64,000 nucleotides of DNA from Arctopsyche grandis (Eukaryota > Arthropoda > Insecta > Trichoptera > Hydropsychidae). The stretch lies in assembly GCF_051622035.1 (NCBI RefSeq), contig NC_135355.1, forward strand, positions 21,530,986 to 21,594,985, given 5' to 3'. Shown here piece after piece: positions 1-11,931 of the stretch. Below the pieces are notes generated by a model. The model saw only the letters and a list, made by a program, of their open reading frames with translations, was not told the DNA's origin and searched no databases. Made by a program: the position numbers and the translations under genes. Positions within the stretch are counted from its first letter, which is position 1. The number at the start of each line of letters is the position of its first letter.

Positions 1-2476
1 CTATTGAGTTTCACTTGGAAGCCGCTGTTGATCGATATTTCCGCACGCTACGCCCCAAGTTATTTATCAAAAAGCTAGCCGATTCATTTCTTTAGACGAA
101 GTTAATCATTTATACTGTAAGTTGGTTATTTTTTACTTTTGAATTAAGTTTTCATTTAAATTAGTTTCGTCTAACTTTATTTTTAGTTTACGTTCCACTA
201 CTTACGAGTTTTCATTATTGCCTTTAATATGGATATCGAAAATAACAATGAGAGTGGACTTGTCGTCGAGATCAATAATAATTGCAATTGTTTAATTGAA
301 AATGTGCTGAAAAGAAGATTTGCTTCTCTCCCATTTAATGAAAAGGAGATTATTGTTAAGAGCCCCAAACCCACACCAATATTAAATATTCAGTCTAAAA
401 CAAAAACATTTAAAAGGTATTTTAACACAGAAACATACGAAAAAATTTCATGGATTTGTGGATGTGCTCACTTAACGAAATTATTCTGTTGGCCATGTAT
501 TTTATTTTCTCAAGAAGTGAATGTCTGGAGTAAATTTGGATTTTCTGACCTAAACAATTTAAGTAAATCGCGCAAGAGACATGAATGTTCTCAAGCTCAT
601 ATATGTTCTGCTGCTCAATTTAAAAAATTTGGAAAGGGACCTCGTATAGAAAATTTTTTAAGTGCTCAATTCAAAGCAAATACTGAAATGCACAACAAAG
701 AAGTTACTGCAAATAGATACATTTTGTCGAAATTAATAAGCGCGATCTATTTTTTAGCAAAACAAGAACAACCTTTACGAGGACATTTTGAGCACCAGGA
801 ATCGGAAAATAGAGGGAATTATATTGAATTGCTGTATCTGTTGAGTGAATCAGACATAAAATTGAAAACTCATTTAGATAACTCTACGGTGTTTACTGGA
901 CTATCGAACCATATACAAAATGACTTGGTATCCGCAATATCAAAAGTCTTGCTAGATGAGATTAAAACTGAAATACGTGCATCAAAATTTGTTTCCATAA
1001 TTGTGGACGAATCTACAGATATCAGTCGCAAAGCTCAGCTATCTACTATTTTTAGATATGTAGATGAAAATAATGAAATTCAGGAGAGATTTGTTGGATT
1101 TGTCGATGTTAGTCCCAATAGAACAGCTAATGCTCTTTTTCAGCACATACGTGAGACCTTGGAAGAATTTGGTTGTTTGGACAAATTAATTGCACAAACG
1201 TACGATGGAGCGGCTGTAATGTCCGGGGAGCATAATGGAGTGCAACGAAAAATTCGAGATATTTGTCCTAATTCTTTATTTGTCCATTGTTACGCTCACA
1301 GATTGAATTTAGTTTTGTCGCAATCTGTTAAACATATATCCGGATGCAAACGTTTTTTCAGCCGTATGTTGTCATTTTCAACTTTTTTTTGTAAGTCTTC
1401 AAGAAGAATTTCCCTTCTCGATTGTCAAATAAAAAAACGATTTCCCACTGCTGCCCCTACACGATGGAACTACAATAGCAAAATTTTAAATATGATATTA
1501 GAATATCAAACAGAATTAATGGAAATATTTAATCAAATAATTAATGACGAAGACGAATGGGATACTGATGCTGTCATAAATGCTGAAGTCCTTCATCGTT
1601 ATTTAAAAGAGTTTGAATTCAATTTCAATTTGCATTTATTTTCTGCAATATTTAATTCGGCAGATTTTTTATTTGAAATTTTACAAAAAAAAACCTTTGA
1701 CATATCGTATTGCGTAAGTGAAATTAAAAAATTTGTAAAATATTTAGATAACAAAAAAGACGATTTTGATTCATTGTGGAACAAAGTAATAACTAAAAAT
1801 TTTAATAGAAAAAGAAAATATGCTGAATGTGAAGAAGATGTGAAAACAACGTATAAACTTCACTATTCTGAAATTTTAGAAACTCTTTCAGTAAATACAA
1901 CCAATCGATTTCGAGATATCGAAAATTTAAAATTTCTCGAATTTTTTAACGTCAAAAAATTTAAAGAATATGAAAATAATTTTCCAGATTTCCTATTTAA
2001 ATCACTCCACCTAACTTATGGAAAATACTTTGATTTTATGAAATTAAAAAGCGAATTAATTTACATGTACTCAACGCAAGATTTTCATTTGAAATCTATA
2101 AATGACGTAAAGGAATTAATTGTGAAAGATGATCTAATAGACGTTTTGGAACAAGTATTTAGTTTAATACAATTAATTTGTACGATACCTTCCACGAGCG
2201 CATCGGCTGAACGATCATTTTCGACTATGAAAAGAATTAAAACGTTCACCAGAAGTAGTCAAAGTGAAGAAAGACTCTCTGGTCTTGCTTTAATTGCAAT
2301 CGAAAAGAAAATAATGTCAAATTTAAAAAACAATAAAAAATTCTATGATGCGGTTATCGATGAATTTTGTAAAAAGGAACGAAGAATAAAATTAAATTTT
2401 AAAAAATAAATTGGTCGGTTTTTTTTTTCAAACAAGGGACAGCATCCCTTGTTTGAAAAGTCACCGCCCGCCACTG
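1..2476 (+). mobile_element. hAT transposon (right part), autonomous
   Basis: The transposase frame at 229-2409 is followed by an A/T-rich tail and a terminal motif ending in CCGCCCGCCACTG at 2476. Read inward on the other strand this starts CAGTGGCGGGCGG, the same CAGTGGCGG start seen at three other elements in this window (5606, 21001, 32040). The left terminal repeat is not present in the first 228 bases, so the element begins upstream of the window. It is directly followed by a short (TA)n run, so a target duplication cannot be judged. Confidence 0.8.
229..2409 (+). CDS. hAT transposase, DUF4371/ZMYM1-like type
   Basis: Uninterrupted 726-aa frame. In order it shows a TTF/BED-like N-terminal zinc region (residues about 74-95, CGC...FCWPC, then a downstream H/C pair), a DUF4371-type block, RNase H-fold motifs DESTD (260-264) and YDGA (325-328), HCYAHRLN (about 354), and a C-terminal hAT dimerisation motif SAERSFSTMKRIK (about 660-675). 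Known members of the family bind terminal inverted repeats and cut and paste the element, giving 8-bp duplications. The length suits a full protein and no stop or frameshift is visible, so the copy may still be active or only recently silenced. The start at 229 is the first ATG of the frame and follows a non-coding stretch. A domesticated ZMYM-like host gene is possible but less likely, because the 3' terminal repeat lies only 67 bp after the stop. Confidence 0.9.
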   Translation: MDIENNNESGLVVEINNNCNCLIENVLKRRFASLPFNEKEIIVKSPKPTPILNIQSKTKTFKRYFNTETYEKISWICGCAHLTKLFCWPCILFSQEVNVWSKFGFSDLNNLSKSRKRHECSQAHICSAAQFKKFGKGPRIENFLSAQFKANTEMHNKEVTANRYILSKLISAIYFLAKQEQPLRGHFEHQESENRGNYIELLYLLSESDIKLKTHLDNSTVFTGLSNHIQNDLVSAISKVLLDEIKTEIRASKFVSIIVDESTDISRKAQLSTIFRYVDENNEIQERFVGFVDVSPNRTANALFQHIRETLEEFGCLDKLIAQTYDGAAVMSGEHNGVQRKIRDICPNSLFVHCYAHRLNLVLSQSVKHISGCKRFFSRMLSFSTFFCKSSRRISLLDCQIKKRFPTAAPTRWNYNSKILNMILEYQTELMEIFNQIINDEDEWDTDAVINAEVLHRYLKEFEFNFNLHLFSAIFNSADFLFEILQKKTFDISYCVSEIKKFVKYLDNKKDDFDSLWNKVITKNFNRKRKYAECEEDVKTTYKLHYSEILETLSVNTTNRFRDIENLKFLEFFNVKKFKEYENNFPDFLFKSLHLTYGKYFDFMKLKSELIYMYSTQDFHLKSINDVKELIVKDDLIDVLEQVFSLIQLICTIPSTSASAERSFSTMKRIKTFTRSSQSEERLSGLALIAIEKKIMSNLKNNKKFYDAVIDEFCKKERRIKLNFKK

Positions 2477-2528
2477 ATATATATATATATATACGTAAGA
2501 ACTTGTCACCAATGAGGAAGAAAAGAAG

Positions 2529-3134
2529 ATGACACAAATTCTATATGCAAACATAGTTGTCACCAAAAAAATAAATCAAACGATGACCGGAGATGTCGGG
2601 TCAACGGAAGAAAAACAGAAGAATAATGGTGAGGAACTGACTGTTCTCACCGAGAATCTCAATAAAGTACAAGAAGAGCTAGCGGAGAGAAACAAAGAAA
2701 TTTCACAGCTCAGAACGGAGAGAAATTTTATGAAGTTACGCTTGGAAGAGCTTGAAGACTTGATGTCAAACAAGGCGTGTTCTTCAAAAAGGATTGTACC
2801 GAGAAGGAAGACTGATCTACAGGCGGAGGTGTCTGTTGAAGTATCAGAATATTACATGGAGCCGGGAGAATTGCATGCTGTTTCAAAGAAAGAGACTTGG
2901 AAAAAGAGATTGACTGACAGTGTTCAGAAAGAAAATGTTTCAGATAAAAATATTTTATCGAATGAAGATATCTTGTATAAGAAATTCAAGAAGAAAAACA
3001 GACGGACATACAATAAGACACGAACATCAGAAAAGCAGTACAAAGAAGAAGATTTGGTCGGAATAAAAAAGGATTCACAATTTGAATCGGGAATGAAACT
3101 AAGACCTAAATTCATAGGACCGTATCGGGCATAA
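2529..3134 (+). CDS. Retroelement-like ORF: coiled coil plus integrase-type C-terminus
   Basis: A 201-aa open frame; a second ATG at 2583 may be the true start. Residues about 35-80 are heptad-rich and charged (ENLNKVQEELAER), predicting a coiled coil. The last 30 residues (EEDLVGIKKDSQFESG followed by KLRPKFIGPYRA) resemble the GDLVAIKR...GPGLKL...YLGPY tail that follows integrase in gypsy/Pao-type polyproteins. No protease, reverse transcriptase or integrase core lies between the two parts, so this may be an internally deleted retroelement. The link to a named family is inference; the coiled coil and tail are visible. It sits between the hAT end and a non-LTR remnant. Confidence 0.45.
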   Translation: MTQILYANIVVTKKINQTMTGDVGSTEEKQKNNGEELTVLTENLNKVQEELAERNKEISQLRTERNFMKLRLEELEDLMSNKACSSKRIVPRRKTDLQAEVSVEVSEYYMEPGELHAVSKKETWKKRLTDSVQKENVSDKNILSNEDILYKKFKKKNRRTYNKTRTSEKQYKEEDLVGIKKDSQFESGMKLRPKFIGPYRA

Positions 3135-3314
3135 AAGTAGTATATAAATATTCACCGCCAAATTAAAAGGAAAATTAAAGAAATCAAAGAAAATTGGATG
3201 AAAAATAAATGTGACGAAATTAAAAGAATTTAACGTACATAAAAACTAAAAGAAGCAACAGGATCATTCAGAAAAAAAGATTTCATACTCCTTAGGAATA
3301 AAAAGGAAAAATCA

Positions 3315-4560
3315 TTTTAAATATGGATGAGAAGAAATCAGAATTGACTGAGTACACAAAATTGCTCTCTAAAGACAATAGAGAGATCGGAGGGCATATT
3401 GAAGATCCACATACAGGACCAATATATATTGAAATCCGAAGTGGAACATGCTGTAAAACTAGCAAATAGTCAGAAAGCTACTGGACCGGATCTGATTCCT
3501 GCCGAATTTATGACGACGACAACATAGAAGATCTCATAAAACTCTTCAATAAAATATATTTATCAGGCGAACTACCTAACGATTGGTTACAATCCATATT
3601 TATCCCGTTGCCAAAAAAGAGTAACGCGAGGACGTGTAGTGACATCAGAATAATTAGCCTAATGAGTCACACATTGAAGATCCTACTAAGGATAATACTG
3701 GACAGAATTTACTCAAGGTGTGAAGAGGCGATTGGCAGATAGCAGTTTGGGTTCAGACGAGGCTTGGGTACCCGAGAGGCCCTTTTCTGCATGAAAACAA
3801 TACTCCAAAGATGTAGAGAAGTCCGTAAACCTGTGTACATCTGCTTTATAGACATTGAAAAGGCCTTTGACCGTGTCCAACTCGCTCGCCTGATGGAAGT
3901 TTTAAAAAATATTGGCCTGGATGACAGAGATGTCAGTTTGCTACGAAATATTTATTGGAATCAGACTGAAGTAGTGCGCGTCGATGATCAATTCACCGAT
4001 GAGATTCCTATAGAGCATGGCGTCAGGCAAGGATGCATCCTATCACCTACTCTTTTTTTAACACCTACACCGAATCCATCATCCACGATGCTCTCCAAGA
4101 AGCGGAGGGTATCAAGGTGGGCGGCGAGATAATCACCAATGTAAGATATGCTAATGATACGGCACTAGTCGCAGAAAATTTGGCAGACCTGCAAAGATCT
4201 CTAGACCGTGTACACCAAGAAAGAAATCGAAGAGGTCTGCGCATAAATATTAAGAAAACAAAATTTATGATAGTAGATAGAATGCAAACAGACATCGATG
4301 ATCTAACGTTGGATGGAGAGGATGAAGTATTTCGGACACATGATACGGGGTCCAAAATATGAATTTCTCTATTTGATCGCCGTGGGAAAAATAGAAGGTA
4401 AAAAATGGATTGGCAGGAAAAAGTTATCTTGGCTTTGAAACGTGCACATGTGGACCGATATGAGCCCAAAGATCTGATCCGAGCCGCTGAAGACCGATGC
4501 AGATATTTTCAAATAATCGACGAGGTGGTCGCCAACGTTTGGATGTAGGGTTCGGTGATC
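3315..4560 (+). pseudogene. Non-LTR retrotransposon reverse transcriptase, decayed
   Basis: Recognisable reverse transcriptase blocks occur in order but in shifting frames with stops: KATGPDLIPAEF (about 3475-3510), PLPKKSN (about 3607), an FRRG block after a stop at 3739, CFIDIEKAFDR (about 3841), GVRQGCILSPTLF (about 4020) and YANDTALVA (4147-4173). The last replaces the usual catalytic (Y/F)ADD with YAND, so one catalytic aspartate is gone. A frameshift joins the two open pieces 3764-4132 and 4033-4362. The tail to about 4560 contains an AEDRC...VVANV block common at the C-terminus of such elements. The endonuclease half is missing. It is not the same family as the RTE copies at 17.9-26.3 kb, because the blocks differ clearly. 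Confidence 0.75.
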
Positions 4561-5605
4561 ATTGGTCACAAAGCGCTCCCCCAAAAGTCACTAAAATCTA
4601 TATAACGGAACATCTGGCAGCCGAAAAGTCCATCATACTAACGATAACTACCATACTAACGAAAACTAGAGTGCCAAATATTCCGCATTCGCGGTTTTCA
4701 TAGCAAAAATTGTCTTTGTGACCATTGCAATGTGACTAATAATTCAATTACCGGATGCGGATAGGGCATTGAGAAGAAAAATATGTCAACTATATTTGCA
4801 CAAGTGCAAAACGCTTACTGATCACTTTGATCAGCACCACAAAAGTTTATATAACATATATGTACATACATATGTATGTACATACATAAATTGGTTGGTA
4901 AATGTGAAGGCATTTATTCGCATCAATTATCTAAATTAACACAGCGAGGGTGTGGCACTCAATTTCATATTGGCTTCCAGCATAGAAGCAAATTTAATGG
5001 AAAACCTATCAAAGCAATAAATTCGTCCATTAGTGTTGGAACACAACTCAATATCTACCCGCAGTGTCATTTTCAGCTACGACATGTGGGCGACGCCCTG
5101 TCGCAAAACCCTGCAATATCTTGAATTATTCAAACAGAAAATAAAAAAATAGCAAAAAAGAACATCAGTACTAAAATAAAATAAGAAAACGCTTCATGAT
5201 ATATGTATGTATATAAATACATATTTGTGTACATACGTAGTACATGTATCAACGGATTCCGTAGGGATTCGTAACTAAGCCCAGATTCGAACAGTGCCAT
5301 CTGAAGGTCCGATTTTATCTCTATCTTGCGGGACATGTTCGTCCGTTATTTCCAAAACGTCTTGATTTATTCTTACGTCCGAATTAACCCTTTCTATGCG
5401 GGCCCTGGATTTGGCCTGTCCGTACACGCCTCCTGAAGAAAAGCCGTGCGGGATTTAACTACCATCTTCACCGTTTATTTTTACTTTATTGTGGATTTAA
5501 TTTATGTTGGGCTGTATCGACAGATACCTCGACTTCGATAGATTTCACATATTACAATATATCTTGCTCCATGTCATGTATACTATGTATATGTACATAT
5601 GTATG
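4561..5605. other. Intergenic, no gene seen
   Basis: AT-rich DNA with a short palindromic simple stretch of alternating TGTA/TACA (about 4857-4890). No supported coding signal was found. Confidence 0.6.
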
Positions 5606-6209
5606 CAGTGGCGGACTGGGACTGAAATCAGTGCATGCCAGGAGTCAAAGGGGGCCCCCCAGGGTTAAAAAAATTTGTCCCCCCCCCCCCCCCCCATATA
5701 ACTAAATTTTCTTCTTTCCATCACGCTAAAAATCAAGGGAAAAAATTTTTTTTTTTCAAAAATGGGAATAAACAAATTTAGGTAAAAGAAAAATGGCAAA
5801 AGCAAAATAGATCCATAAATTACATTGTATATTTCGTTTTAACCCTTGTCCTAGGTAAATAGAATGCATCATAAAAGAATCAGGGACGTCATTTAAGCTT
5901 TTTCTTGGGCTGGCAAAGATTGGTCAAATTTAATTTTTTTTCAAAAAATCTTTTTATATCGGAATAAAAATGGAAAATATTCTTTGAATACACCTTATTG
6001 AGTTATAAAATATGGAAAAAATAAGCTTATATTTGAAAAAATATTATGTAAAAAGCGAAAAAAGCGCCGCAGGCGAAAATTTTTTTCCAAAAATCTTCAC
6101 ATGGTCAACAAAAATCGACCATCAAACTGAGTCATTAAAAAACTATCAATTAACTTAATTTCTACCGACTGTCTTTTCACTTTATCTATGTTCATATGTA
6201 CGTAATAAC

Positions 6210-6311
6210 TAGAGGTAGGATAGTCACAGTGCTATCCATTGTTCGTCAAACCTTTAACAATGCATTTACAACCTTTGAACAATACACGGCCCCCTCAGGC
6301 TCCGGTGACTA
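6210..6311. mobile_element. Small hAT-type MITE, family F copy 1
   Basis: Begins TAGAGGTAGGA and ends CTCCGGTGACTA, flanked by the perfect 8-bp duplication GTAATAAC (6202-6209 and 6312-6319). The interior has the ATTGTTC...ACAACCTTTGAACAAT inverted arms also found at 34143, 58476 and 60272. It lies inside the 5881-7267 element and is therefore a third insertion layer. Confidence 0.8.
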
Positions 6312-6319
6312 GTAATAAC

Positions 6320-6780
6320 AATAGATAAAGTTTTGTGATCATGCGAAAATTCGAACTCAGAATCGATCACTGATCACGTTTACATAATATAGAAAAATGT
6401 GTGTGGCTCTGTCTGAGTGTGTGTAAAATTTCGTGAACACCCGTTAACCGAAAGTGACAGTTTACTCCTGTTAGCAGTTTACCGGATTTTTCTTCCACTA
6501 TTTTAATCGACCCTTTAAATATGTCTGTTCTTCACGATTTTATGTATAATTCCTTGTATCAAGTGATGAAAATATAATAAAAAAAATCATTAAATTTAAT
6601 TAACCAAAAGTGGGATTTTTTCCTCTTAAAAAAGTAAAAAAAATTTTTACCACACCCCTGAACGTATCAAGCTGAAAATTTATATTTTTATTCTTTATGT
6701 ACTAAATTTGATGAGGTTTTGGTCAGAAAGCAATTTTATTAAATAACTAAAACTTGTTTTGGACCGAATTCGTTACACAA
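6320..6780 (+). repeat. Dispersed repeat, inverted partner of 8740-9595
   Basis: Blocks of this stretch reappear on the opposite strand at 8740-9595: the ATCGATCACTGATCACGT region, the TTTTTCTTCCACTATTTT block, and an AAGTGGGATTTTTTCCTCTTA block. Similarity is patchy, so both are old. The type of element is not identified. Confidence 0.55.
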
Positions 6781-7917
6781 GAAGTTTAAATCCATCTCAT
6801 TCGTTGTTTTGTGAGATAATGGACGTCTGCAAATAAAATAAAAATAAAAGAAATAAAATCATTTGTGATCGAACCGATTCAGTAAAATATTAATTTAAAA
6901 CATTTCTTGAAAACAAAAAATATACGAACTTTCGGAAAAATAAACGTTACACATCTGTTTTTGAGACAAAATAAAGTAAAGGGGACCTTTCTAACGATTC
7001 GCTTCATAGGATGGACAAATTTTACCCAAAGCATACCACTTAAAAACCAAAATATGCTTTGAAATAATATTTTTTTTTTCAAAGCACATTGCAGCGATTA
7101 TTTTATTAGTTACCCAAAAGTAACATACACAAGAAATAAACGTAGTATTCATAGATCCATAGTATCCCATTAATCATTAAATTCATAATATTTTCTAAAT
7201 TCACAATATTCCTTAATTTAGGGGGGCGAGTACCCCCTATGCCCCCCCCCCCCAAATTACGTCCCTGAAAACGATGCATAATATTTTCAATTAAATGTTA
7301 ATCGAAAATCGGGATTTTGGGGAAGGGGCCCCTATCCTATATTTCTATATACATGGATGTGTCTAGATTAGGAATAGATTTTATATTCGGAAACTGTTTA
7401 CAATTGTGTATTTAAATCTTACTATATCGTCGAAGTATAATCAAATGTTATTTCGAAAGTATGAAGTAAATTTAAATAGCTGGTTGATGATGAATCGTCC
7501 TAACAAAATTGGTTTAAGCAATTCAGTTTATATTATTCACGGAAATTTGTTTATTACCATTTTTATTTCAGTAGGTAGTTGTTACATAGGTATTGGTATA
7601 TACATAATATTGACGTTGGAAATGGGCCCGGCAAAAGGGCCCACGCCAATGTTGAAACTTACATTTCGAGCCTAATAAAAAAAGTTAACCAATCCTTGGG
7701 CTGTTAAAGCAGGTATTAGTTGTTTTTGTATATCGTAAGAAATTTGTTTTGTTGAAATACACAAACTTTAGGTCCCAAAGTGCAATATCCTATAAATTTT
7801 TACACACGTGAAATAGATAAAAAGTTATTTAATTTTACTGAGGGCCCATATTTTCTAACAGAACGTGGGGCCCACATGCCATCGGGCATGTTCGCTTGTA
7901 TGGCCAGTCCGCCACTG

Positions 7918-10900
7918 TATGTATGTATGCCTGTGATCATAATGTCGAAACGTTTCAATTAATTCTGTTTTTGCAGATGTATAAATACCAAGCTAAGGGA
8001 CGAAATCGATTCGTCCTATATTTTTTCTCTCTCTTTCTTGATTGCACGCTTCCTATAAATGCCTTTTTTTTACTATACATACAACTCATATGACATACAT
8101 ACATACATATATACATACAAAAATAAATGGTTCAAAACCTCGCTAAATAAAATTATTATAATTACGTATTTTTATATAACGAAAACGAAAAATTCAATTA
8201 CTGTTTAAAAAATAAAAGCCATTTTAATATTCTACGATGGTTTCATCGCTAACTCTCTGAAGTCATGTACATACATATACCTAAAATTAGATATTTGTGT
8301 TCGCTTGGGGGTTCGGGGGTTCGACTCCGAATGAGAATTTATACAAAGCTAAAGCTTTTTATCGATTCATTCATTATGTTCGGCTAGCGTTAGGATACAC
8401 AGTTTAGCGTCTTTATACATATGTGTAATGACAAAACAAAAGATGCAAAAATAAAATTAAATATCAAAATGAAATAAAATGTAAACAAAAATGAAACAAA
8501 AGCAATGGACGAAAATAATGTAAAGTAAATAACAAAAATAATAGAAAAAAAAATTGGGTGTGACAGACCTATGTATCTATGTATTTGAGGAATATCAGAA
8601 AATCACAAAACAAACTTCTATATTGAACCGTACAGACACATTCACACATACCGTCAACGTTATGAAATACTAATAGCTATGTATTACAGCATTTTCCATA
8701 CAAATTGAGAGCAAATATATGGAAACTTTCACAAAACAAAAGTTCTACTTCCGGTTGTCGAATTTTATTCAAATTGTTTTTAATACTTAATATTACTATC
8801 AGTATTATACACATTAAATATCAAGAAAATAAAAATAATTTAAAAGGTCAAAATTAAATAATGAAATATTGTTTTAAAAAAAATACTACTTCTGGCTTAC
8901 GAATTCTGACCAAAACCTTATCAGCTCTTAGTTTGTACATAAAGAATACAAATATAAATTTTCAGATTGACACGTTCAGGGTGTGGACAGAATAGTGGGC
9001 ACAACATTTTTGACCTTTCTAAGAGGAAAAAATCCCACTTCCGGTTTATAAAATTCAATGATTTTTTTTTCATCACATTGATACAAGAATTATACTTTTT
9101 TTTTGACGAGAACACATGCTTAAGGGGTCGAAAAAAATAGTGGAAGAAAAATCGAACAAGAGTAAACTGCCACTTCCGGTAGACGGATGCTTACCAAATT
9201 TTATAAATAACTTGGTATTAAGCTTAAACTTATAATAAACTATAATTAAGTTCTATAATAAACTAAAAAGTTTCTGAGAAAAAAATAAAAAACCTCGATT
9301 CTCTAGAGTAAAAGTTGATTGAATTCAAAAACTTAAAAGAAAGAGGGGAAGCACCATTACTTAAAATTTTGAAAAAAATTTACGTCGTGTCGATAAAAAT
9401 GTCAGTAACCTATACTAAGTTTCAGTTCAATAAAACTAACGGTGTTCAAAAAATCCCCAAAGTACACAGACACACACACATTTTTTTCTAGATCATGAAA
9501 ACGTGATCAGTAATCGATTATGAGTTCGAATCAGTCAAAATCTCGAATTCGAATTTTCTATTGTTACTACGTACATAGATAAAAACCATCTCAATGTTCA
9601 CCTATAGCCGTTTTATTGGGTCAAGTATGATACATTTTGGCTGATTAACGAAAATTCATCATTTTATCAAAAAATCCCATACATAGCGCGTCTCGGTGGC
9701 AACAACCATTTGTATGGCAAAAACCTTCTTTTTGGTACAAAAACCTTCTTTTCCAACACGAAAAAAAAGTTTTTTCGTGTTGCCGTCATTATTTTGACAA
9801 TCAAACTTTTTAAGATCTTCTTTGGGTATACATATGTATACGTACGTACCTTTAATTTCAACACAAATAATGCCGAAAAAATTTATATTTAAAATTTTAA
9901 TTCATGTATGTACATATGTAGTTAATTAAGAGCTTTTAAGTGCTTTAGAAGCTACTTTTCAGTAGCATTTTATTCACCACAACGATTTTCAGTCTCACCA
10001 ACTGATTGTCTATTCAACGAAGCGGTAAAATATTTGCAAAACAAATATACAAAAGTAGTCTATGGGAAATATTGAACCATCCATACAGTACGGAATCATG
10101 TCATCTGATTGACCTGAAAACTGGAGTTACCAAATATTCGAATCATTCGAATATTAAATATCGAATAGTAAGCTTTAAATTATTTAGATCGAGTTTTGGA
10201 AATGTCAGATCCTAGTCTATTACATCTAGTATGTAGTGTCAAACGTGATATAGATAAAAATAAAAAAGTTCGTATAAAAATTATTTGAATACTACTGAAA
10301 ACCCATACCTAACGTTGCCGATGTTTATCAAATTTTACCAACTCTTCAACGAAAATTCCTCCACAATTTAGATGTCAATGTACGAAACGATTCTTGCAAA
10401 TGACTCTTGTAAATCCAAATGACAGAGATGTGTTTTATACATAAATTTTTTAACGATGTTTTTTTTATAATTAATAGAACAAAGACGCCAATTTTAAATT
10501 TGAATTCGATCAGGCGATTTGAGTGTTCTAAGCAAACCTTGCTTCGACTAAGAGCTTCCCGACACCTATACAAATTCGCAAATACCGATAGTCTATTTGC
10601 GCAATGGCAAAGTGTTCCGCTCAAGGGAGCTTTCGACCCGGCCGCAAAGTTTTAAAACGAATTGCAAACTTTAGCTTTACCCACGCTACTCTTGTTTATC
10701 GTGCTTATCCAAACGACGTGCGTCGAAAAGCTTATTCGCACCCAATCAAAGGAAGCTTATAATATTCATAAGATTAGCCGACAGAATACTAATGAGGCCA
10801 CAATCACTTCTTGAAAGTCGTCATTTATTCATAGACGTTTTGTCGGCGCAAATTCGCTTACGATGTTGTATGCGTATTTAAAAATTCATGATTTTAATCC

Positions 10901-11187
10901 CTCTGGCTTTTATATAAGCTTTATTGAATTTCAGATGAATTCATTATATTTACAATATATATTATATTTATAGTATGTAACATATTAAATTAGCTTGATA
11001 GCTAAAATATATATAAATAAATAAATAAATATTGTACATACATGTACAATATGTTACATGTTATGTTACATAGTTATCAATATAAAAGTGAAATCTCGTG
11101 AAATATAAAAGTGAAATAACCAGCTGCATTTTCACTGGACATAGTTCAGTGAAATCAAATCCAATTACATATTAATTGGTCTTTGTG
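7918..11187. other. Intergenic, repeats but no gene seen
   Basis: AT-rich DNA. Contains the TSD copy of the preceding hAT element, the dispersed repeat at 8740-9595, a small perfect hairpin near 9755-9783, and a TATTGTACAT palindrome near 11031. Short open frames here show no recognisable domain. Confidence 0.55.
8740..9595 (-). repeat. Dispersed repeat, inverted partner of 6320-6780
   Basis: The reverse complement shares several blocks with 6320-6780, including the run around GTGATCAGTAATCGAT (about 9500-9525) and the pair of CACTTCCGG-containing segments (about 9050 and 9170). An ACACAC stretch precedes the GATCATGAAAACG block. Its boundaries are unclear. Confidence 0.5.
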
Positions 11188-11191
11188 TTAA

Positions 11192-11927
11192 GGGGGTATT
11201 CTAGTCTAGAGGCATGAATTTTAGGTATTTTTTCAGGTGCAATAAAAAAAACAAAAAATATTTTTACAAGCCATTATTTTACCAAATATTTATTAATGTT
11301 TGAAGAATACATAGAAAAAAAATGAAAAGAAAAAATTCTAAATTCAAAAAGTTACAGGCTGATGAAGTGAGGGGTCTCAAAAAAATGGTGCGCCCTGGTT
11401 GACACGATTCCAACCCTCCTAGTATTCCAAAATCAAAAAAGCAAATTAATTCTTAATCCAAACAAATGCTGCTATGGCATGAACTACGGAAAAGTCAAAC
11501 AAAAATTTTTTCGCAAAATAGCGGCTGTTTGAAATAAAAAGTCTATTTTTTACCTAAAAGTCTATTTTAAGTTTTTTTGACTTTTCCGAATTTTTTAAAA
11601 ATAGTAAAAATTATAATTTTGTCATAGTTCTAGTTCATGCGATAGAGGAATGTATAGAGAAGACCCACACCAAATTTCAAGTAAATTGGTTCAGTAGAAC
11701 TTAAGATATCATGTCAACCGTCTCGAAAAAAGTAGTAAAACGCGTTTAAAGTTTCGGGTTAACTTACGTGCCGGTCAGATGCCACGTCACTAAAGCAGCT
11801 ATATCTCCGAAAATAATTTGAATTTTGAAAAATCCTCTTAAGGACATATTCTTAAAGGTTTAAGCTTTGAAAATATGAAAGAAAAAAAATCGATTTCTAA
11901 AAATCGAATCTAGACTAGAGTACCCCC
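11192..11927. mobile_element. TTAA-flanked element C (piggyBac-like target)
   Basis: Terminal inverted repeats of 19 bp, GGGGGTAYTCTAGTCTAGA, at 11192 and ending at 11927, agree at 18 of 19 positions. Each end is bounded by TTAA (11188-11191 and 11928-11931), the target duplication of piggyBac-superfamily elements. The 736-bp interior has no open transposase frame, so it is non-autonomous. A truncated copy in the opposite orientation lies at 12952-13213. Confidence 0.75.
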
Positions 11928-11931
11928 TTAA

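Larger units (their letters stand above)
5881..7267. mobile_element. Nested hAT-like element (CAGGGACGT termini)
   Basis: The left end CAGGGACGTCATTT and the right end AAATTACGTCCCTG match as inverted repeats with one mismatch. Flanks AAAAGAAT (5873-5880) and AAAACGAT (7268-7275) agree at 6 of 8 positions, fitting a degraded hAT target duplication. The right subterminal region carries a long C run. It lies wholly inside the 5606-7917 element, so it inserted later. No transposase is left. Confidence 0.7.
5606..7917. mobile_element. hAT-like non-autonomous element with 8-bp TSD
   Basis: The left end CAGTGGCGGACTGG and the right end CCAGTCCGCCACTG are perfect 14-bp terminal inverted repeats. 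The flanks are an identical 8-bp duplication, TATGTATG (5598-5605 and 7918-7925). The interior holds poly-C and GGGCCC-rich subterminal sequence and no transposase frame. Most of the 2.3 kb is made up of later insertions, listed separately. The CAGTGGCGG start places it with the hAT elements at 1-2476, 21001 and 32040. Confidence 0.9.
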
